A stretch of 8,158 bases of DNA, taken from positions 1-8,158 of the forward strand of contig JALSPY010000235.1 of NCBI GenBank assembly GCA_026985705.1, written 5' to 3'. The notes beneath the pieces were generated by a model. That model was not told the DNA's origin and did not search any database. It saw nothing but the letters and a program-made list of their open reading frames with translations. Below, in pieces: positions 1-5,670 of the stretch. The stretch comes from Hydrogenothermaceae bacterium (GTDB taxonomy: Bacteria; Aquificota; Aquificia; Aquificales; Hydrogenothermaceae). Position 1 is the first letter of the stretch. Each line of letters starts with the position of its first letter. A program made the translations under genes and the position numbers.

Positions 1-84
1 CTTATTTTTATGTTTACTTTCATCTCCCTTTTTTCTTCTTATTTTACTTTATTTTGAATGTTTTTAAACACATATACTTAACTT

Positions 85-113
85 TTGACATAAAAATCTA
101 TCTAATTTAAATT
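85..113 (+). promoter_or_regulatory. Candidate sigma-70-type promoter of cysS
   Basis: An exact TTGACA (-35) lies at 85-90. It is followed 17 bases later by TAAATT (108-113), a 4/6 match to TATAAT. Transcription would start near 120, giving a leader of about 40 bases before the cysS ATG. The -35 match is strong, but the -10 is weak and the region is AT-rich. No other -35/-10 pair in the first 157 bases looks better. Confidence 0.55.
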
Positions 114-130
114 ATTTTCAACTAAATTAG
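102..130. repeat. Short inverted repeat over the cysS -10 region
   Basis: CTAATTTA (102-109) is matched by its exact reverse complement TAAATTAG (123-130), with 13 bases between them. The left arm overlaps the proposed -10 box and the right arm falls just after the expected start site. It could be an operator or a weak leader hairpin. Eight-base AT-only arms are expected by chance in DNA this AT-rich, so no function is claimed. Confidence 0.25.
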
Positions 131-144
131 TAATTATCTAGATT

Positions 145-150
145 AGAGGT
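145..150 (+). promoter_or_regulatory. Ribosome binding site of cysS
   Basis: AGAGGT sits 7 bases before the ATG at 158. The same hexamer precedes the cytochrome gene at 2298-2303, which suggests it is a usual Shine-Dalgarno variant in this genome. Confidence 0.75.
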
Positions 151-157
151 AAAAATT

Positions 158-1624
158 ATGAGTTTAAAAATTTACAATACACTTACAGGAAAAAAAGAGG
201 AGTTTGTTCCCATAAAACCCGGTGAAGTTAAAATATACACTTGTGGTGTTACAGTTTATGATTATAACCATGTAGGACACGGAAGAAGTTTAATTGTATT
301 TGATATGATAAGAAGATACTTAAGATATTTAGGCTACAATGTGATATTTGTAAGAAACTTTACAGATGTAGATGACAAAATAATTAACAGGGCAAATAGA
401 GAGTGTGTTCCATTTACAGTTATTGCTGATAGGTATATAAAGGAGTATTTTGAAGATGCAGAAAAATTTAGAATTGAGCCTGCAGATGTAGAGCCACGAG
501 TAACAACTCATATTCCGGATATTATAGATTTTATAAAAAAGTTAATAGAAAAGGGTTATGCCTATGAGGTTGATGGAGATGTTTATTTCTCAGTTAGAAA
601 ATTTAAAGAGTATGGAAAACTTTCTAAAAGAAGCCCAGATGAGTTAATAGCTGGTGCTAGAGTTGAAACTTCAGACAAGAAAAGAGACCCATTAGATTTT
701 GCTTTGTGGAAAAGGTCTAAAGCTGGTGAGCCAGCTTGGGATAGTCCATGGGGAAAGGGAAGACCAGGTTGGCATACTGAATGCTGTGCTATGATTTTTA
801 AACATCTAGGTGAAACTATAGATATACATGGGGGAGGTTTAGATTTAACTTTTCCCCACCACGAAAACGAGTTAGCTCAAGCGGAAGCTTTAACAGATAA
901 ACCATTTGCTAGATATTGGATACATAACGGATTGGTAACAGTAAACGGTCAAAAAATGTCTAAATCTTTAGGAAATTATATAACTCTTAAAGAGATATAT
1001 TCTAAGTATGAGCCTGATATACTTAGACTTTTAGTTTTATCTGTCCACTATAGAAGTCCCCTTGATTTCAGTTGGGATAAGATGGAAGAAACTAAAAAAG
1101 CTTATGAAAAACTAAAAAATGCCATTGATGATGTTAAGATTTTAGAAAAATTACCAGAAAATCCAGATTTTGAAGGACATCTTTATGATGAGATATCAAA
1201 AGCTGAACAGGGATTTTATGAGGCTATGAGTGATGATTTTAATACACCAGAGGCTTTAGCATCTATATTTAAGTTAGTTAGAGAAATGAATATAATTAAA
1301 AACAAAGCTGTTAGTGAAGGTGGAATATCTAGAAAGGCTTTACAATCTTACAGAGAAGCTTCTGAGGTTATCTATAAAATCTTGAGGGATATATTTGGTC
1401 TATTTGACAGTTTGCAGCCTTGTATTGAAACAGAAGATATTAAAGCTAATGAGATTACTGGAAGTAAAATAGATAAAAATCTGATAGAAACTTTAATAGA
1501 AGTTAGAAATAAAGCCAGAAAGGAAAAGAAATACGATATAGCCGACTATATCAGAGATAAACTTAAAGATTTAGGGATTGTTATAGAAGATACTCCTGTC
1601 GGAACTAAATGGAAAAAAGTATAA
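158..1624 (+). CDS. cysS: Cysteinyl-tRNA synthetase
   Basis: This cytoplasmic class I aminoacyl-tRNA synthetase joins cysteine to tRNA-Cys using ATP. At 488 residues it has the normal length for the bacterial enzyme. The HIGH-type signature is present as HVGH at residues 38-41 and the KMSKS loop at 266-270. All four ligands of the catalytic-domain zinc are visible: C29, C209 (in WHTECC), H234 and E238 (in HHENE). The C-terminal third, from about residue 300, is helical and ends in the usual anticodon-binding tail (KARKEKKYDIADYIRDKLK). The ATG start has a well-placed AGAGGT site and its own promoter. The gene stands alone, with a hairpin 8 bases after its stop separating it from the convergent hsp20. 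Nothing is truncated or missing. Identification is essentially certain. Confidence 0.97.
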   Translation: MSLKIYNTLTGKKEEFVPIKPGEVKIYTCGVTVYDYNHVGHGRSLIVFDMIRRYLRYLGYNVIFVRNFTDVDDKIINRANRECVPFTVIADRYIKEYFEDAEKFRIEPADVEPRVTTHIPDIIDFIKKLIEKGYAYEVDGDVYFSVRKFKEYGKLSKRSPDELIAGARVETSDKKRDPLDFALWKRSKAGEPAWDSPWGKGRPGWHTECCAMIFKHLGETIDIHGGGLDLTFPHHENELAQAEALTDKPFARYWIHNGLVTVNGQKMSKSLGNYITLKEIYSKYEPDILRLLVLSVHYRSPLDFSWDKMEETKKAYEKLKNAIDDVKILEKLPENPDFEGHLYDEISKAEQGFYEAMSDDFNTPEALASIFKLVREMNIIKNKAVSEGGISRKALQSYREASEVIYKILRDIFGLFDSLQPCIETEDIKANEITGSKIDKNLIETLIEVRNKARKEKKYDIADYIRDKLKDLGIVIEDTPVGTKWKKV

Positions 1625-1632
1625 TTGTAAAA

Positions 1633-1649
1633 CCCACCGCTGTGGTGGG
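1633..1649. terminator. Hairpin terminator between cysS and hsp20
   Basis: CCCACC (1633-1638) pairs with GGTGGG (1644-1649) around a 5-base GCTGT loop. This GC-only stem is striking in such AT-rich DNA. It lies in the 33-bp gap between the convergent stop codons. Read from the minus strand, the stem is followed at once by TTTTACAATTAT, so it works best as an intrinsic terminator for hsp20. On the plus strand the following run (ATAAAATTCTATT) is poorer in T, so cysS termination here is plausible but weaker. Confidence 0.75.
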
Positions 1650-1657
1650 ATAAAATT

Positions 1658-2113
1658 CTATTCCACTTTTATTGAAATTTCTTTTTCAGCTGTAGCTTTT
1701 GGTATTTCAAGTCTTAAAATTCCGTTTTCAATTTTAGCTTTAGCTTCTTCCGGTTTAACTTCAACAAATAAAGGTATTACTCTTTCAAACTTACCGTAAA
1801 ATCTTTCTGCTCTAAAGAAATTTTTGTCTTGTTTTTCTTCTTCTCTCTTAATTTCACCTTTGATAACAACATTGTTATCTTTCACTTTAACTTCTATATC
1901 CTCTTTCTTAACTCCCGGTATTTCAGCTTCAACTATAACTTTATCTTCTGTTTCGTAAACATCAACTTTAGGTATAATTGGAGCAACTACCACATTTTCT
2001 GTTCTTTGAGCTGGAACAAACTCATTAAATAATTTATTAATTTCTTGCTCTAATCTAGCTAATTCTCTAAATGGGTTCCATACAAAAGCTGTTGGTAAAT
2101 TTTTTCTTTCCAT
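1658..2113 (-). CDS. Small heat-shock protein, Hsp20/alpha-crystallin family
   Basis: This is an ATP-independent holdase chaperone of the cytoplasm, which normally forms large oligomers that bind unfolding proteins. At 151 residues it is typical of bacterial class A Hsp20. The N-terminal arm (about residues 1-45) contains the common WNPFRELARLEQEINKLFNEF-like stretch. The alpha-crystallin domain follows (about 47-140) with VDVYETEDKVIVEAEIPGV near its start and the signature NGILRLEIP at 130-138. The C-terminal tail carries an I-S-I (IXI) motif at 146-148, used for oligomer contacts. The ATG at 2113 has a GAGGGGG ribosome site 7 bases upstream and a consensus promoter before that. The gene is convergent with cysS and divergent from the cytochrome gene. 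It could be called hspA or ibpA-like, but the symbol varies by organism. Confidence 0.95.
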   Translation of the reverse strand: MERKNLPTAFVWNPFRELARLEQEINKLFNEFVPAQRTENVVVAPIIPKVDVYETEDKVIVEAEIPGVKKEDIEVKVKDNNVVIKGEIKREEEKQDKNFFRAERFYGKFERVIPLFVEVKPEEAKAKIENGILRLEIPKATAEKEISIKVE

Positions 2114-2120
2114 CTTATAA

Positions 2121-2127
2121 CCCCCTC
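2121..2127 (-). promoter_or_regulatory. Ribosome binding site of hsp20
   Basis: On the minus strand GAGGGGG lies 7 bases before the ATG. The G5 run is unusual for this window and fixes the start at 2113. Confidence 0.65.
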
Positions 2128-2151
2128 ACCAAATAATTTTTCTACTATATA

Positions 2152-2179
2152 ATTATAGTTTTATGGTAAGATTTGTCAA
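2152..2179 (-). promoter_or_regulatory. Consensus promoter of hsp20
   Basis: Read on the minus strand, an exact TTGACA (2179-2174) is followed after 16 bases by an exact TATAAT (2157-2152). Both boxes are perfect matches to the housekeeping sigma-factor consensus. Transcription would begin near 2145, about 30 bases before the ATG. The DNA just upstream (about 2181-2220 on the plus strand) is a run of A and T tracts that resembles an UP element. No CIRCE element (TTAGCACTC-N9-GAGTGCTAA) is present here, and no sigma-32-type boxes were recognised. Confidence 0.8.
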
Positions 2180-2297
2180 TAGATTTTTATAAAATTTTAT
2201 AAAACTTTTATAATAAAAATTTAGTTTATCTTTATAAATAATAGGCATTTTAAAATTAGGTTAAAATTATTGAAAATTTCAAAAATTAATTTTTTCT

Positions 2298-2303
2298 AGA
2301 GGT
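2298..2303 (+). promoter_or_regulatory. Ribosome binding site of the cytochrome gene
   Basis: AGAGGT lies 4 bases before the ATG at 2308. An overlapping ATG at 2304 touches the site and is in another frame, so 2308 is the start. No convincing -35/-10 pair was found for this gene. A TATAAT at 2209-2214 has no -35 at the right distance. Confidence 0.65.
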
Positions 2304-2307
2304 ATGT

Positions 2308-2664
2308 ATGAAAAAGATTTTTATTTTCCTAATAACTTTATACATTTTAAATGTTAATAATTCGTTAGCCTGTAATAGTGATTGTATGATGTGCCATACG
2401 AAAATACCAAAAGATACAAACCATGAACAAATACAGCAGTGTATTAACTGTCATCAAAATCATAAATTAGATGTTGTAAATCAATGTGGTGCAGACTGTT
2501 TTGATTGCCATTCATATAAAAAGGTGATGTCTATAACTAAGGAGCATAAAGTTATAGAAAGTTGTTCTAATTGTCATATAAATCTAAAGGGAAAAACAAC
2601 AGAAGGTTTACCCTTTTTTCTTGAAAACAAACCCGAATTTAAATCACCATTTAAGTTAAAATAG
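2308..2664 (+). CDS. Small exported tetrahaem cytochrome c
   Basis: The protein has 118 residues. An N-terminal signal peptide (KK then a hydrophobic stretch, residues 2-16) ends in NSLA, so cleavage is likely after A21. C22 directly follows, so a lipoprotein is possible, although serine at -3 is a poor lipobox. Four CXXCH haem c attachment sites are at 26-30, 45-49, 64-68 and 86-90. H39, H52 and H80 are candidate second axial ligands. Two sites are extended to CX3CX2CH by C22 and C60. Residues 22-51 and 60-92 align as an internal duplication, each having C-x3-CxxCH, then a His six residues before the second CxxCH. It should act as a periplasmic electron carrier. The partner is not shown; the next gene, 27 bp on, encodes a PfpI-type protein. 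It resembles class III (c3/c7-like) multihaem proteins only in haem density, and no exact family is recognised. Confidence 0.88.
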   Translation: MKKIFIFLITLYILNVNNSLACNSDCMMCHTKIPKDTNHEQIQQCINCHQNHKLDVVNQCGADCFDCHSYKKVMSITKEHKVIESCSNCHINLKGKTTEGLPFFLENKPEFKSPFKLK

Positions 2665-2677
2665 ATAAAAAACTCTT

Positions 2678-2683
2678 AGGTGG
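2678..2683 (+). promoter_or_regulatory. Ribosome site that sets the PfpI-family start
   Basis: AGGTGG lies 8 bases before the ATG at 2692. The in-frame GTG at 2680 falls inside this site and has no ribosome site of its own, so the ATG is the preferred start. A second purine run (AAGGA, 2686-2690) is only one base from the ATG, too close to be the main site. Confidence 0.55.
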
Positions 2684-2691
2684 GTAAGGAA

Positions 2692-3201
2692 ATGTCTATA
2701 AATGTTGCTATCCTATTAGACGATTTAGTGGAAGATGTAGAGTTTATATATCCATACTATAGATTTCTAGAAGAAGATTTTAAAGTAGATATTCTCGCTA
2801 CAAAATTAGGAGAATTTAAAGGAAAAAAGGGAGGAGTTTTTACCTCACAGAAAATTTTAACTGAAAATGATTTTGATAAATACGATATTTTGTTTATTCC
2901 CGGCGGATATGCTCCTGATAGATTAAGAAGATATAATATAGTCTTAGATTTTGTTAGATATATGTATGAGAATAATAAATTGATTTGTGCTATATGCCAT
3001 GCTCCATGGGTTTTAATATCTGCAAATATAGTTAAAGGTAAAAAAATAACCGGATTTTTTGCTATTAAAGACGATATAGAGAATGCAGGTGCCATATATA
3101 CCGGAAATCCTGTGGAGATTGATAAAAATATAATCACTGCTACAGACCCTAAGGCTATGCCGAAAATGTTAAAAGAAATTATAAAGATTGTTAAATCTTA
3201 G
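2692..3201 (+). CDS. DJ-1/PfpI (class I glutamine amidotransferase-like) protein
   Basis: From the ATG at 2692 the protein has 169 residues, the usual size for PfpI-like single-domain proteins. A GTG at 2680 would add four residues that the family does not have. Sequence landmarks are the N-terminal strand VAILLDD, then EDVEFIYPYYR (14-24), IPGGYAPDRLR (69-79), and the nucleophile elbow AICHAP (100-105) with Cys102 and His103. In archaeal PfpI (PH1704) a neighbouring-subunit Glu in APER completes the triad. Here that position is Asp76 (APDR). Family members are described as intracellular proteases, chaperones, deglycases or glyoxalases, and sequence alone does not separate these. No signal peptide is present, so it is cytoplasmic. 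It probably shares a transcript with the cytochrome gene 27 bp upstream. Confidence 0.88.
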   Translation: MSINVAILLDDLVEDVEFIYPYYRFLEEDFKVDILATKLGEFKGKKGGVFTSQKILTENDFDKYDILFIPGGYAPDRLRRYNIVLDFVRYMYENNKLICAICHAPWVLISANIVKGKKITGFFAIKDDIENAGAIYTGNPVEIDKNIITATDPKAMPKMLKEIIKIVKS

Positions 3202-3220
3202 TTTTCCTCTTTTTAATTTT
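3184..3220 (+). terminator. Possible weak terminator after the PfpI-family gene
   Basis: AAGATT (3184-3189) and AATCTT (3194-3199) form a 6-bp stem with a GTTA loop overlapping the end of the gene. It is followed by a T-rich tract (TTTTCCTCTTTTT, then more T). The stem is short and mostly A-T, so it is only a candidate. Its place between two same-strand units fits. Confidence 0.35.
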
Positions 3221-3258
3221 TTCTCTATTTATCTTATTTTAAGCTATGTTTTGAGAAA

Positions 3259-3275
3259 TTATTAATGATTAATAA
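3259..3275. promoter_or_regulatory. Perfect 8-1-8 palindrome upstream of argC
   Basis: TTATTAAT (3259-3266), a single G (3267), and ATTAATAA (3268-3275) form a perfect interrupted palindrome 42 bp before the argC start. Its odd centre and length resemble operator sites of dimeric repressors. It differs from the ArgR box, which has TGAAT half-sites, and is only partly like the Fur/PerR 7-1-7 pattern. A possible -10 (GATAAT, 3286-3291) follows but lacks a good -35. An AT-only palindrome of this size can occur by chance here. Confidence 0.35.
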
Positions 3276-3306
3276 CGAGGATTAGGATAATATATTACTA
3301 TTTTAT

Positions 3307-3311
3307 AGGAG
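3307..3311 (+). promoter_or_regulatory. Ribosome binding site of argC
   Basis: AGGAG lies 6 bases before the ATG at 3318, a near-ideal Shine-Dalgarno arrangement that fixes the start. Confidence 0.8.
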
Positions 3312-3317
3312 TAAAAA

Positions 3318-4346
3318 ATGAAAGTATCTATAGCGGGAGCTTCAGGTTATACAGGTTTAGAACTTTTAAGGATTTTATCTCAGAATGAAAATATAGAAGT
3401 TGTTGAAATTACATCTAGGCAGTATGAAGGCAAAAGACTATCTGATATCTTTCCACACTTTAAGCATTCCAGATTTGAAAGTTTAGTTTTTTCTGGAGAG
3501 TTAGATTTAGAAAAAGCTGATTACTATTTTCTATGTTTACCTCATGAGCCTTCTGTTGAATTAGTTTATAAACTCTATAATAGTGGAAAGAAAATTATAG
3601 ACCTATCAGCTGCTTACAGAATAAAAAATGAAAAGAGCTATGAAGAGTTTTACAATTTCAAACATAAGCATCCTGAACTTCTAGAAAAGGCAATTTATGG
3701 ACTTCCTGAAATTTATAGAAGTGAGATAAAAAATGCAAAGATTATAGCTAATCCCGGTTGCTATCCTACCGCTTCATTAATAGGAATTTATCCAGCTGTA
3801 AAAGAAAATATAATAAGCGATGATAAAATTATCATTAATGCTCTCTCTGGAATATCTGGTGCTGGAAGAAAATTAAAAGAGAATTTCCATTATCCTGAAG
3901 CCTTCGGCAATGCTTATGCATACTCTCCAGTATTACATAGGCATATACCAGAAATGGAGGATATTATAAATCAGTTTTCAAATAAGGAGTTAAAAGTTAG
4001 ATTTACTCCTCATATATTACCTGTTGCTAGGGGTATGATTGCAACGATACATTTTGAAACTGATATTTCTTTAAAAGATTTACAGGAATTATACTATCAA
4101 ACCTATAAAGATGAATTTTTTATTAGATTTGAAACATCTCCACCTAAAATAAAAAATGTTGTAGGGACTAACTTCTGTGATATTTATATAAATAAGGATG
4201 ATAGGACAGGTTTAGCCATAGTTATTACAGCTATAGATAACCTAGGAAAAGGAGCTTCATCCCAAGCAGTCCAAAATTTTAATTTAATGGCTGGGTTTGA
4301 TGAAAAATATACACTAGATAGATTAAATTTAAATATTTATCCGTAG
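3318..4346 (+). CDS. argC: N-acetyl-gamma-glutamyl-phosphate reductase
   Basis: ArgC catalyses the NADPH-dependent reduction of N-acetylglutamyl-5-phosphate to N-acetylglutamate semialdehyde, the third step from glutamate in arginine synthesis, in the cytoplasm. The 342 residues match the type 1 enzyme. The Rossmann nucleotide loop GASGYTG is at residues 7-13, the catalytic cysteine in NPGCYPT is Cys148, and the HRH segment (207-209) supplies the histidine that helps catalysis. The motifs DLSAAYR, ALSGISGAG and NLGKGASSQAVQN, typical of ArgC, are all present. No other arg gene is in the window, so the pathway genes are scattered, as in many thermophiles. The stop codon overlaps the ribosome site of the M48 protease gene, so the two are very likely cotranscribed. 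Confidence 0.97.
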   Translation: MKVSIAGASGYTGLELLRILSQNENIEVVEITSRQYEGKRLSDIFPHFKHSRFESLVFSGELDLEKADYYFLCLPHEPSVELVYKLYNSGKKIIDLSAAYRIKNEKSYEEFYNFKHKHPELLEKAIYGLPEIYRSEIKNAKIIANPGCYPTASLIGIYPAVKENIISDDKIIINALSGISGAGRKLKENFHYPEAFGNAYAYSPVLHRHIPEMEDIINQFSNKELKVRFTPHILPVARGMIATIHFETDISLKDLQELYYQTYKDEFFIRFETSPPKIKNVVGTNFCDIYINKDDRTGLAIVITAIDNLGKGASSQAVQNFNLMAGFDEKYTLDRLNLNIYP

Positions 4347-4351
4347 AGGAG
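4345..4351 (+). promoter_or_regulatory. Ribosome site of the M48 gene, overlapping the argC stop
   Basis: AGAGGAG begins inside the argC TAG stop codon and ends 4 bases before the ATG at 4356. This placement favours translational coupling of the two genes. Confidence 0.75.
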
Positions 4352-4355
4352 AAAT

Positions 4356-5663
4356 ATGAAGTTTTTAAAAAAATTTATCCTTCTTCTTCCTTTACTAATT
4401 TTTACTTCCTGTGGAGAAGTTTACTATGTTAGCTCTGGAGGTTATACAACAAAGATAAGTGGCGGATTAGGATTAATATCAAAATCTCAGGAGATACAGT
4501 TAGGAAAAAGTTATATACCTTTAGCAGTTGAAGAAAATAATGGTTTATATCCTGATAAGGTAGTTCAAAATTATGTAAATAATATAGGTTTAAAAATTGC
4601 AAAATATACTCCTAGAAAATTACCTTATAGGTTTTATGTGGTAAATACAGATATTGTTAATGCATTTGCTCTTCCGGGAGGTTATATATTTATCAACAGA
4701 GGATTATTACTTGTTTTAGAAAATGAAAGTCAGCTTGCAGGGGTTTTAGCCCATGAGTTGGGACATGTGAATGCTAAACATCATGCTAAATTTATGGAAA
4801 AAATGTTGGGAATAAATATTCTTTACAATATTTTAGGTAGCACTATTGCTGATAAAAGCTATGGACAGCTTTTATTACAGATAGGAGGATTAGGTGTAAA
4901 ACTTCTCTCTTTAAAATGGAGTAGAGACCAAGAGAGAGAAGCTGATAAGTTAGGAATTCTCTTTAGCTATAAAGCTGGTTATGACCCAAAGGGATTATTA
5001 CAAACCTTTAGAATTTTTCAAAAATTAGGAAAAGTGGATGCTCCAGAATGGATGTTAACTCACCCTCTCCCACAAAATAGATATATAGAAGTTAAAAAAT
5101 TAATTATAAAACTGAGACCTAAACCTAATTTAATTAAAGATACTCCTGAATTCCATAAAATAAAAAAACGAATTTTATCAACAAAGAAATCTTATGATTT
5201 GTATAAATTAGCATTAAAGGAATTAGCTAAAAAACCATCAAATGTTTTTAATGCATTAAACTATTTAAATAAATCTATATCTTTATTTCCAAATAATAAT
5301 GCCTCTCTAACTTTAAGAGCTTTAATCTATGCTAAAAATAAAAATTACAAAAAGGCAGTTGTAGATAGTGTTAAAGCATGTAAGATTGACAATCTCTATT
5401 TCTCACCACACTTCATAGCTGGATACTCTTACTACTATTTAAAAGATTACAATAGAGCTATACTCTATTTAAATAGAGCCAAAAAACTTATTCCTCAACA
5501 ACCGGATACATACTACTATTTAGGAAGAGCTTATGAGGATAAGAAGAATTATTCTTTAGCTTTTAGGTATTATGAAAAGGCTCTTAAGCTATCAAATGGA
5601 AAGAGAGGTTGGGAGGCAGACGCAAAATTAAGATTAAAAAGATTGGAAAAGTATTTAAGATAA
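4356..5663 (+). CDS. BepA-like M48 metalloprotease with TPRs, probable lipoprotein
   Basis: The 435-residue protein begins with a lipoprotein signal (KK then L/I-rich residues, ending IFTSC with Cys19; Phe at -3 is less common but acceptable). The M48 peptidase domain spans about residues 45-265. HELGH (133-137) gives the first two zinc ligands and the catalytic Glu134. READ places the third ligand at Glu195. His236 in THPLPQNR matches the 'His switch' position of E. coli BepA. The NAFALPGGYIFINRGLL stretch (about 103-119) is typical of the family. About three and a half TPRs fill residues 292-416 (repeat starts near 315, 350 and 383). By analogy to BepA it would degrade or help assemble outer-membrane proteins from the periplasmic face. 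Unlike BepA, lipid anchoring is predicted. It lies 9 bp after argC, and its stop is 7 bp from the convergent helicase stop. Confidence 0.92.
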   Translation: MKFLKKFILLLPLLIFTSCGEVYYVSSGGYTTKISGGLGLISKSQEIQLGKSYIPLAVEENNGLYPDKVVQNYVNNIGLKIAKYTPRKLPYRFYVVNTDIVNAFALPGGYIFINRGLLLVLENESQLAGVLAHELGHVNAKHHAKFMEKMLGINILYNILGSTIADKSYGQLLLQIGGLGVKLLSLKWSRDQEREADKLGILFSYKAGYDPKGLLQTFRIFQKLGKVDAPEWMLTHPLPQNRYIEVKKLIIKLRPKPNLIKDTPEFHKIKKRILSTKKSYDLYKLALKELAKKPSNVFNALNYLNKSISLFPNNNASLTLRALIYAKNKNYKKAVVDSVKACKIDNLYFSPHFIAGYSYYYLKDYNRAILYLNRAKKLIPQQPDTYYYLGRAYEDKKNYSLAFRYYEKALKLSNGKRGWEADAKLRLKRLEKYLR

Positions 5664-5670
5664 CATTCTT

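Noticed and set aside
1..30. Possible start of a divergent minus-strand gene
   Set aside because: AAGGGAGATGA on the minus strand looks like a Shine-Dalgarno site with an ATG at 23-21, but the spacing to that ATG is zero and only seven codons lie in the window, so it cannot be judged.
329..511. Open frame of 60 codons on the minus strand
   Set aside because: It is antisense to the cysS catalytic domain, with no start signals or similarity.
1829..2032. Phe/Asn-rich open frame on the plus strand
   Set aside because: It is antisense to hsp20, and the composition is what a Lys/Glu-rich gene gives when read backwards.
2201..2275. Promoter for the cytochrome gene (TATAAT at 2209-2214, TTGAAA at 2270-2275)
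   Set aside because: Neither box has a partner at proper spacing, and the region is so AT-rich that single boxes are expected.
2680..2691. GTG start giving a PfpI-family protein four residues longer
   Set aside because: The GTG falls within the ribosome site used by the ATG at 2692, and family members start close to the first beta strand.
2757..3137. Open frame of 126 codons on the minus strand
   Set aside because: It lies wholly antisense to the PfpI-family gene, whose catalytic motifs are clear, and shows no recognisable domain or ribosome site.
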